From Lamellibrachia satsuma (Eukaryota; Annelida; Polychaeta; Sabellida; Siboglinidae): a stretch of 64,000 nt of DNA. Shown piece by piece: positions 49,755 to 64,000 of the stretch. Positions within the stretch are counted from its first letter, which is position 1. Every line of letters begins with the position of its first letter. The stretch is from positions 2,995,001 to 3,059,000 of the forward strand of contig BSQZ01000028.1 in the NCBI GenBank assembly GCA_033239005.1, written 5' to 3'. A model generated the notes under the pieces. The model saw only the letters and a program-made list of their open reading frames with translations. It was not told where the DNA came from and searched no databases. The translations under genes and the position numbers were made by a program.

Positions 49755-50457
49755 AATGGAAAACAAGATGAACACTATGTTTCAATATATGACTTTATAT
49801 GCTTTAACATGGCTATTTTTAAATGAACTAATGAAAGATATTTATATGACTTTATATGCTTTATATATGGCTATTTTTAAATGAAATAACGAACGATATT
49901 TATATGCTTTAATATGATTAAATATATGGCTATTTTTCTAAATAATTAATATGATTTTATGTGTTTTAATATGATTTGATATATATGGTTATTTTTTAAA
50001 TAATGATATTACTATATTTATATGATTTTATGTGCTTTAATATGATTTGATATATATGATTTGATATATATGGCTATTTTTTTTAAATATTGATATTACT
50101 ATATTTATATGATTTGATATATAACTATTTTTAAATAATTATATTACTATATTTATATGATTTTATGTGCTTTAATATGATGTATCGTTATTAAATATTA
50201 AAGTTTCTTGATGATTTCATTCAATGAGGTGTTGTGTCTGTTAGCAACAGGGTAACGCGGGGCACAACGAACCAACGGTTAGGGTATCGCGGACTACATC
50301 GAACCACGGATTATATGTCTTGGTATAAAATTACTCCTCAAGGATCGGGGTAGCGCTCACATAGGCTAGCGGTCACTACGTTAGGGTAGCGGTCACTACT
50401 GAGGTCAAGGGTCACCACACATGAGATCAACAGGTCGGGATCATGTCAACATGTTGG
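49755..50457. other. AT-rich degenerate repeats, then subterminal region
   Basis: 49790-50210 consists of diverged units with TTTATATGCTTTAATATG and GGCTATTTTTAAATAA. 50240-50450 carries GGTAGCGGTCACTAC-type direct repeats before the right terminal repeat. No open frame of note. No AATAAA for the plus-strand gene; ATTAAA occurs near 50190. Confidence 0.5.
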
Positions 50458-50624
50458 GGTTATGACCGTTAGGGTTATCTCCAGTCGCTAGGGGGCGCTC
50501 GTGGTGGATGTAGGTCACCGCTAGGGGGCGTTGGGGGCTACCCAGAAGTCACGTGACCGGAAGTTACTGGGGTGCTCTTTACTGGGCTGCTCTTTTGATC
50601 CCCCAAAAGCACACTATAACTACT
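50458..50624 (-). repeat. Polinton right terminal inverted repeat (167 bp)
   Basis: Inverse of 32133-32292, with a 7-bp insertion. Ends GCACACTATAACTACT, followed directly by GTTATT. Confidence 0.95.
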
Positions 50625-50630
50625 GTTATT
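50625..50630. other. Polinton target-site duplication, right (GTTATT)
   Basis: Exact copy of 32127-32132. Confidence 0.92.
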
Positions 50631-50642
50631 GCTGGCGCCGCC

Positions 50643-52251
50643 AGCTCAGAACTGTACAGCCACAACACCAACGGAGACCCAGTAGTACTAAACTGTCCAC
50701 AGACTACTGAAGAGGACGACTACCCCATTCTTCGTGAGGAAGTAGAGGCTGCAGTAAAGTCTCTGAAAAAAGGAAAGTCAGCTGGAATTTATAACATACC
50801 AGCAGAACTGGTTCAAGCTGGGGGAGAAGCCTTGATTACCACACTTACAACAATCTGCAACAAGATCTGGCAGACAGGAGAATGGCCCACCCCATGGACT
50901 CAGTCACTGATCATCACACTTCCCAAGAAAGGTAACCTACAGATGTGCCAAAACTACAGAACAATCAGCCTCATCAGCCACCCGAGCAAAGTCATGTTGA
51001 AGATACTACTCAACAGACTCAAACCCCAGGCAGAAGAGATTATCGCTGAAGAACAAGCGGGTTTTCGAGCAGGACGGAGCACCATTGAACAGATCTTCAA
51101 CCTTAGAATCCTTTGCGAGAAACACCTTCAACATCAGCAAAGCCTGTATCATGTCTTTATAGATTTCAAGAAGGCCTTTGATAAGGTATGGCATGCGGCC
51201 CTATGGGCAACCATGAGGAAGTACAACATTGGCTCCAAGCTTGTCCGAACAATTGAACACCTATATGACAATGCCACCAGTGCAGTAACCTTCAACAGCA
51301 GCATAGGAGACTGGTTTCGAACAACTGTTGGAGTTCGACAAGGATGCCTACTATCACCAACGCTCTTCAACATTTTTCTGGATAATGACTGATGCTTTAG
51401 AAAACCATCAAGACACTGTCAGCATTGGAGGCAGGACAATCACCAACCTTCGTTTTGCTGACGACATCGACGGCCTAGCAGGAGATGAACAAGAACTAGT
51501 CAATTTAGTGGAGCACCTTGAGAAAACATCTTCATCATACGGCATGGAGATCAGTGCCGAAAAGACCAAACTGATGACAAACAGCACACAAGGCATCAGC
51601 ACAGAGGTCAAAGTTAATGGACAGAGACTTGAGGCAGTAACAAGCTTCAGGTACTTGGGATCAATTATCACAGATGAGGGTTCCAAACCGGAGATACTTG
51701 CCAGGATTGCACAGACAACAGCAGCACTAACAAGGTTGAAACCCTTATGGAACGACAGGAACATCACGGTCAGTTTGAAAATAAGGCTGATGCGCTCCCT
51801 TGTCATGTCCATCTTTCTGTACGCTTGTGAAACATGGACCCTTTCAGCAGATCTACAGAAGAGGATACAAGCCATGGAAATGAGATGCTTCCGGAAGATC
51901 TTGCACATATCATACAAAGACCATGTTACTAACGATGCTGTCCGTAACAAGATCAAACAAGCCATCGGACCATATGACGACCTTCTTACAACAGTTAAGA
52001 AGCGTAAACTGAAGTGGTACGGTCATGTATCACGATCATGTGGCCTTGCAAAGATTATCTTGCAAGGTACCGTAAGAGGGGGGAGACGAAGGGGTATACA
52101 GAAGAAGAGGTGGGAAGACAACATCAAAGAGTGGACAGGAATGGAGTTCGCTGACTCCCAGAGGGCTGTAGAGAACAGGGAAACGTGGAGAGAGCTGGTT
52201 AGAAAGTCATCAATGGTGCCCCAACGATCCTTACGGGTTATGGGAAAGTGA
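50643..52251 (+). pseudogene. 5'-truncated LINE reverse transcriptase with frameshift
   Basis: Homology starts near 50643 (SSELYSHNTNGDPVVLN), 18 bp after the Polinton end, so the endonuclease and N-terminus are missing. RT motifs: SLKKGKSAGIYNIPAELVQA, QNYRTISLISHPSKVMLKIL, EEQAGFRAGRSTIEQI, VFIDFKKAFDKVWH, GVRQGCLLSPTLFNIFL. A small deletion at about 51378 shifts frame. The second half carries FADDIDGLAG, FRYLGSIITDEGSKPEILAR, and the C-terminal LKWYGHVSRSCGLAKIILQG. It resembles the RTE-type/craniofacial-2-like non-LTR elements of invertebrates; clade assignment is tentative. Dead copy. Confidence 0.85.
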
Positions 52252-52259
52252 AGTGAAGC

Positions 52260-52496
52260 CATAACTTCCGTGCACCATGGCGACTGACAATGAGAAGAAT
52301 ATTTCTACGAAATAACTACGAAAAACTATGAAAGCTCCGTGGAAGGGGGCTCTTCCCGCTTTTCCATGAGCGGATGTTGACACTATGTAGTCTCTGGCTC
52401 AGAAGGTGCACGATTTTGTAGAACTCTGATTCCTGTGGTCCGCTTCTCAGCCCCGAGAGGGGTACTGTCATACCAAAGCGATGGGGACGTGGAGCA

Positions 52497-52565
<69 letters not shown>

Positions 52566-53117
52566 AGAGATTTATGGTCACCAAGAGAGAATTATTGAAC
52601 AACTTATCTAATATCTATAAGTGTAAGGTAAGCCCGGGCAGAACGTTTTCATTGTGAAATTTCCTCTTCGATGAAAGAGAGAATTATCAGGTTTAATTGG
52701 GGCACAAAGAAAGAAAATTTACATTTTTTCTTCGGACAGACAGAGAAAAATGGCCAAAAACATGGGCATTTGCGCGGCACATACATGTATACCTCAGTAT
52801 AGGGAGTACCCCCCGGGCTCTCAGCCAGTTGTGTTGTTCATTTATCATCTCCTCTTGCTCCCCTTCTCAACAGCCCCATCAGCTGTTTATGTCAATGCCA
52901 GCCATCTACACGCACGCTTGTACGCGTCTGTAGCGGATGTACGGACGGCCAGTAGGCTGAGACCCTATGACATGTTCACCACATAGGAGATTTGTCTGTA
53001 TACGACCGTCGACCGTCCGATGAAAATGGCCGAGCGGTCGCTGGCTGAAGGAAAAAGCATACTCTATGACTTACGTGTGCATGACCGTCTCCTACCAGGA
53101 GATGCTGAGGATGCGTT
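52260..53117. other. LINE 3' flank and (GA)n microsatellite
   Basis: After the LINE stop there is unassigned sequence, a (GA)n run at 52502-52559, and nothing I recognise to 53117. Confidence 0.5.
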
Positions 53118-53550
53118 TGAGGCCTGAACATGTGAAAACTATTAAGTCTCTTCTACTGCCTGGCGTATGTTGTCCAGGCCTCACTGTTGTAGCGAAGTGT
53201 GCTGGGACATAAGCCTGGTAGACACGCAATTTGTTATTTTCCGTCAGGTTATTATTGCTCCGTACTTCTGCCTGCCCAGCTTGGACATGGTGGCTGCAGC
53301 TTGTGATGCACGCATGTTGAATTCAGCATCTAGTGACACATTACTCGTGATCGTAGAGCCTAAGTACATGAAGCTATCAACGACCTCCGGTGTCACGTTG
53401 TCGACGTCAATTGTTGGCGGCACAACAACAGCCTGTCCCGTGACACTGGTGGTCAATCCAAATTGTTTGCAGGAGTCTGTTCACTAGTTGCTGCATGTCT
53501 TCCTCTGTGTGAGTTACTAGCGGGGCATCATCAGCGAAGAGCATTTATCA
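53118..53550 (-). pseudogene. second LINE reverse-transcriptase fragment
   Basis: On the minus strand, reading from 53550: MLFADDAPLVTHTEEDMQQL, then after a frame change VVDSFMYLGSTITSNVSLDA, NMRASQAAATMSKLG, and a degraded tail. The FADD box and YLGSTI block identify the RT C-terminal half of a non-LTR element different from the one at 50643. Frameshifts throughout. Confidence 0.75.
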
Positions 53551-53965
53551 GATGAGGACTCGGCGCACTTTTATTTTGGCTTGGTTAAACAACTTACAAT
53601 GTGTTCTGCTGTGTATGTTCACCCTCTCTGTGGATGAACCGAACGAGTGTGACAACACCAGGGAAAACCATGACACTGAGTGCCCATGCCAGGACACGTC
53701 AATGTTTTACTACTCTGCGAATGTTTTTATGCGAATTATATTAGACAGCACCTCGACAGCTCCTAGACAGCACCTCGACAGCACCTAGACAGCACAGCAA
53801 TATTGTGTGTAATCCCGGTTCCTTTGCTATGCTAAAAACGTTTCGATGCTTGAGAAAGTGCAGCCCGGAACGGCTAAACTGGTATTAGGATTTATCATAT
53901 TATTATGATGGAAATGTTGCGATATAACGATCAACGTCAATTCTTTCGATGATTTTAACATAGAT

Positions 53966-55215
53966 GGGGAGACAGGGGCTAGTTGTTATAATTTTCAGTT
54001 AAAATAACTTTTTTGTGAAAAAAATATGATAGATGCATTATTTCTGTCAACGTATACATTAAATTCATCTTTCGTGTTAATAAAACATACCATACCATTG
54101 ACTTTCCGTGTTGCAGTTAGATTTGTGGAGTTTCCCAGGCGACTGTAACAACTAGTCCTGTAAACGGGGCAAGTTGTTACATCATACGGGGCAAGTTGTT
54201 ACAGCTAAGAACGTGTGGATCGCAAAGCAAGTGTCACTCGTACATGTTACCGCTATTACATTAACTGGATTATACAGACGTATACATCTTATACACAATG
54301 TGCATAACAATGTAGTTGTCCACAGCTTCATATATTAAGCTTTTCATTTTTAGTTACCAAAAGGCTTCTTACTTAACATTCAATTGTGAATGGAACATAA
54401 ATTATTGAATGGAGTACGAAATATGAATGGCAATATAGTGTAATGCGACTTCTACTTGATTGAATGATACACACAGGTACGCACTCACGCACACGAACAT
54501 GCACATTTCAATGTATCGTGCATTATTTACTGATTGCTCAAATAGGACTGTGCCATAAAAATTAACAAGATTTAACAATATTGCCATCCAACACAAAACA
54601 CCCAGATGGTAAGTGGGCAAGGAAGCCATGGGCTTATCGAGAGTGCAACAATGTTCCATCTCTGTGTAACCCGCCCTTCTTAACGTAAAATAAAACGTTC
54701 AGACGTCGTGGTTAAATAAATTGTGTTCTTTCAGTCATTGTCAGCGCACAACTCGCTGGCTGAGCCATCGGTACGAGCCGCCCGAGCGTTGTTACAGTTG
54801 TAACAACTCGCTGGCTGAGCCATCGGTACGAGCCGCCCGAGCGTTGTTACAGTTGTAACAACCTGCACCAAACACAATTGTTGTAGTTGAACGCACGTGG
54901 ACAATACAAATCCTGAATTTCAGATTAACATCTACTTGGCATAACCCCTTATATGTAGTAGACATGGTTCAAGTTTCATTCACAAAACATAAAAAAGTGG
55001 CTGCGTTAGATGATATTATGTGGACTTACCAAATATGTTTTAGGTGGTTAAAAGTCATTTGTATCCACACCTCGTTAATTTCGTCATCTTAACTCCCGAC
55101 TTTTGGACAGTGTCTGCTGTCTGCTGGTGAACAATCAACTACTGTTGATGGTATCTCCATATGTGTGGTATGTTCTCGTAAAACGACTCTATAATAACTA
55201 GTTCCAGTGTCCGGC
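53966..55215 (+). repeat. interspersed repeat family, copy 2
   Basis: Counterpart of 3940-5125. Here the segment GTTGTTACAGTTGTAACAAC plus CTCGCTGGCTGAGCCATCGG is duplicated in tandem (about 54741-54860). Moderately diverged from copy 1, so not a recent duplication. Confidence 0.75.
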
Positions 55216-56155
55216 TATAAACCGCAGGGGAGATTTCCGGCTGAGATCTGAATGTGTTTATGTGTACCCGAAGTCTTCTTAATGACAAATGTATATTTGT
55301 GGTCTGCGGTGTATGACAAGAACTACGACTGAAACGTTGTATTTAAAAGACGTTTATTGAAAGTGACATCACTTTGATACATACGTGAACATTAAACAGA
55401 AGATATGTTGACGACGTTTCCGTGTAATTTCACATTCCTTCATTTCGTGACGGGATATCGCCGCCAACCCAGAACCGGTCTCCCGGTGCCCTTGACGCCG
55501 AACTGTGCCACGTCTGCATGCCGCTTCAGACGATGGCCGACAGCCGAGTCTGGTCGCGTAAACGAGAACGGGAATTACATAGAACAATTGAAGAAACGGT
55601 GTAAGCGCGCGTATGAGTCAGCTACTCACGCTAGCTGGCTGTAGACGGCGAGATTCAAGACTGAATAAAACACTTTTAATAATAATCACATTCCTTTTCA
55701 TTGCCACGTTGACAATAAGTTCTGTAATTAACATATACTTTACCATTCGGATTTCATGAGAGAGAACAGAACTAGCGTGGTCATGATAATTAAAAAGCTG
55801 TAGAGACGCCTTTATCTACGTGGGAATTTTTTACTGACCAAAACCTTTTGGTTTTACCATACATCACATGCTTCGTACTAGCGTCCACATAAATAAAAAT
55901 ATAACCATTGTAACATAAGTTCATAACATCGCTATAAATTCAAGAACATTCAAGGGTACTTAATGACATCTTCAAATTCAAGAACATTCGGGGATCTGTG
56001 TGAGCCCTGAACATAACATTATCAGATTACATGCGTAATTGTGTGACTTCTTAATTACCACTTGAGGGTCATCGTAGTAAAAATTCTTAAACTATTAAAA
56101 TCGCTTCTTTTTATATACACTAGAACAACCAGGGGAAATGAAGAAGTAGAAGATA
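55216..56155. other. no supported gene; possible minus-strand 3' end
   Basis: A minus-strand open frame (55369-55587) ends just before AATAAA (TTTATT at 55349-55354). This could be the terminal exon of an unrecognised gene, but no domain or splice model supports it. Confidence 0.25.
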
Positions 56156-56156
56156 A

Positions 56157-56819
56157 ATGGGATGGACTGATAACATGAAGCACTGGACAGACGGTGGACT
56201 CACAGTGGCTAGAGAGATTGACAACATGAAGCACTGGACAGACGGTGGACTCACAGTGGCTAGAGAGATTGACAACATGAAGCACTGGACAGACGGTGGA
56301 CTCACAGTGGCTAGAGAGATTGACAACATGAAGCACTGGACAGACGGTGGACTCACAGTGGCTAGAGAGATTGACAACATGAAGCACTGGACAGACGGTG
56401 GACTCACAGTGGCTAGAGAGATTGACAACATGAAGCACTGGACAGACGGTGGACTCACAGTGGCTAGAGAGATTGATAACACGAAGCAATGGACAGATGG
56501 TGGATTCAAAGTGGCTAGAGAGATTGATAACATGAAGCACTGGACAGATGGTGGACTCACAGTGGCTAGAGAGATTGATAACACGAAGCAATGGACAGAT
56601 GGTGGATTCAAAGTGGCTAGAGAGATTGATAACATGAAGCACTGGACAGATGGTGGACTCAAAGTGGCTAGAGAGATTGATAACACGAAGCACTGGACAG
56701 ATGGTGGACTCAAAGTGGCTACAGCAATTGATGACATCAAGCACTGGACAGATGGTAGACTCGAAAAGGCTAGAGAGGCTTTGGCTACACATTATCATCA
56801 TAATAATTATGAACAATGA
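56157..56819 (+). repeat. 51-bp minisatellite, about 12 copies, open in both strands
   Basis: Each unit would encode MKHWTDGGLTVAREIDN on the plus strand. A 220-codon frame begins MGWTDNMKHW and ends HYHHNNYEQ. Units 1-6 are nearly identical, while later units alternate two types (ACGAAGCAATGG with TTCAAAGTGG versus ATGAAGCACTGG with CTCACAGTGG). The 51-bp period keeps all frames open, so coding potential is unproven. It lies just past the TMEM185 polyadenylation signal. Confidence 0.85.
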
Positions 56820-56833
56820 AAGTGCACCGATAC

Positions 56834-56839
56834 TTTATT
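56834..56839 (-). terminator. AATAAA of the TMEM185 homologue
   Basis: TTTATT on the plus strand, about 400 nt beyond the TMEM185 stop. Confidence 0.5.
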
Positions 56840-57242
56840 GCTAAAAATAACATTGTGTTAATTTTCATTGATACAGATGCCCATAGTTTTTAGATCAACT
56901 TTTACCAAAACAGTCAACAGTTTCTAGATTTAAATGAAAGTTGATTATGTGGGTAGACTTCTTTGGTAATGGTCACGCATTAAGCAGCTTTGCAATAGTT
57001 TGTAGCCGCATTGTCAAACTGGGTAGAAGATATTTCAGTGTTTTTTGCTATGTCAAATATACCACCAGAGATAAATATTTCTACACACAAACATACCTAC
57101 ATGAGCACTCTGTCGTCACAGGAGCAGATGCTATAACATCTGCACAAAAGTATTAACCAGAGCAGTTTCATCTCATATGTAGTTGGCCAAAAAACTATAC
57201 GCATTATAAATGGAATATCACCTGGTCTCTCAGGTAGCACCA

Positions 57243-62325
<5,083 letters not shown>

Positions 62326-64000
62326 CTACAAACAACAGACCATGTTTACATCCCCATACACAGAACAATGCCCTTGTAGTGGGAGTACGACGCCCCTCCA
62401 GTCTACAAACAACACGCCATGTTTACATCCACATACACTGGACTATGCCCTTGTAGTGGGAGTACGACGCTCCTCCAGTCTACAAACAACAGACCATGTT
62501 TACATCCCCATACACAGAACAATGCCCTTGTAGTGGGAGTACGACGCCCCTCCAGTCTACAAACAACACGCCATGTTTACATCCACATACACAGGACTAT
62601 GCCCTTGTAGTGGGAGTACGACGCCCCTCCAGTCTATAAACAACACGCCATGTTTATATCCACATACACTGGACTATGCCCTTGTAGTGGGAGTACGACG
62701 CCCCTCCAGTCTACAAACAACAGACCAAGTTTACATCCCCATACACAGGACTATGCTCTTGTAGTGGGTGTACGACGCCCCTCCAGTCTACAAACAACAG
62801 ACCATGTTTACATCCCCATACACTGGACTATGCCCTTGTAGTGGGTGTACGACGCCCCTCCAGTCTACAAACAACACGCCATGTTTACGTCCACATACAC
62901 TGGACTATGCCCTTGTAGTGGGTGTACGACGCCCCTCCAGTCTACAAACAACACGCCATGTTTACGTCCCCATACACAGGACTATGCCCTTGTAGTGGGA
63001 GTACGACGCCCCTCCAGTCTACAAACAACAGACCATGTTTACATCCCCATACACAGGACTATGCCCTTGTAGTGGGAGTACGACGCCCCTCCAGTCTACA
63101 AACAACAGACCATGTTTACATCCACATACACTGGACTATGCCCTTGTAGTGGGTGTACGACGCCCCTCCAGTCTACAAACAACAGACCATGTTTACATCC
63201 ACATACACTGGACTATGCCCTTGTAGTGGGTGTACGACGCCCCTCCAGTCTACAAACAAAAGACCATGTTTACATCCTCATACACAGGACTATGCCCTTG
63301 TAGTGGGAGTACGACGCCCCTCCAGTCTACAAACAACAGACCATGTTTACATCCACATACACTGGACTATGCCCTTGTAGTGGGTGTATGACGCCCCTCC
63401 AGTCTACAAACAGCAGACCATGTTTACACCCTCATACACAGGACTATGCCCTTGTAGTGGGAGTACGACGCCCCTCCAGTCTACAAACAACAGACCATGT
63501 TTACATCCACATACACTGGACTATGCCCTTGTATTGGGTGTACGACGCCCCTCCAGTCTTCAAACAACAGACCATGTCTACATCCCCATACACAGGACTA
63601 TGCCCTTGTAGTGGGAGTACGACGCCCCTCCAGTCTACAAACAACAGACCATGTCTACATCCCCATACACAGGACTATGCCCTTGTAGTGGGAGTACGAC
63701 GCCCCTCCAGTCTACAAACAACAGACCATGTCTACATCCCCATACACAGGACTATGCCCTTGTAGTGGGAGTACGAAGCCCCTCCAGTCTACAAACAACA
63801 GACCATGTCTACATCCCCATACACAGGACTATGCCCTTGTAGTGGGAGTACGACGCCCCTCCAGTCTACAAACAACACACCATGTTTACATCCACATACA
63901 CAGGACTATGCCCTTGTAGTGGGAGTACGACGCCCCTCCAGTTTACAAACAACAGACCATGTTTACATTCACATACCATGCACTTGTAATGGGAGTATGA

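Noticed and set aside
53552..53788. 78-codon plus-strand frame before the second interspersed repeat
   Set aside because: No domain, no splice context, ends in short CAGCACCTCGA repeats.

Overview
The window is nuclear DNA of an invertebrate animal, probably marine. The evidence is spliced genes with GT-AG introns, animal-type genes (a laminin-G-like secreted protein, UPF0462/C4orf33, TMEM185), very abundant micro- and minisatellites, and animal mobile elements (Polinton/Maverick, DIRS-like, LINE). The species cannot be fixed from the sequence; a mollusc, lancelet or similar lineage would fit.

Layout: (1) 2.9-19.2 kb, plus strand: a six-exon gene whose exon phases all agree. It encodes a 304-residue secreted protein with one LamG/concanavalin-A-like domain. 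Its large introns hold a decayed DIRS-like element (7.2-9.7 kb), a run of 64 CTG repeats, a degenerate repetitive-family gene and a 47-bp minisatellite. (2) 19.4-29.4 kb, plus strand: five tandem copies of the same five coding exons of a C4orf33/UPF0462 homologue, period about 2 kb, with an alternating A-B-A-B-A pattern of variants. (3) 29.5-32.1 kb: intergenic repeats. (4) 32,133-50,624: a complete 18.5-kb Polinton/Maverick (adintovirus-like) element with 160/167-bp terminal inverted repeats and a perfect 6-bp target duplication GTTATT. (5) 50.6-55.2 kb: a broken LINE reverse transcriptase, a second LINE fragment and an interspersed repeat also seen at 3.9-5.1 kb. (6) 57.2 kb to the window end, minus strand: five 3' exons of a TMEM185 homologue, with several minisatellites in its introns. 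One of these is built from copies of the gene's own exon/intron junction.

Polinton: a minus-strand morphogenesis and replication block reads, in transcription order, protein-primed DNA polymerase B with N-terminal zinc fingers, packaging ATPase, a small basic protein, an unknown 272-residue protein, two tiny membrane ORFs, integrase (DD35E plus chromodomain), a small membrane protein, penton-like minor capsid, pVI/pX-like protein, major capsid (one in-frame stop) and adenain-like protease. Many of these genes touch or overlap by a few bases. A second minus-strand block (45.6-48.1 kb) has its own TATA boxes. It encodes a NADAR-domain protein and a locus that reads either as an RPA1-C-like OB-fold protein or, through a strong phase-0 donor, as two alternative spliced proteins. 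A plus-strand two-exon gene with a triplicated motif is transcribed divergently at the right end. Both minus-strand blocks end in similar repeat plus AATAAA modules. The likely early genes (RPA-like, NADAR, plus-strand gene) are the most novel content.
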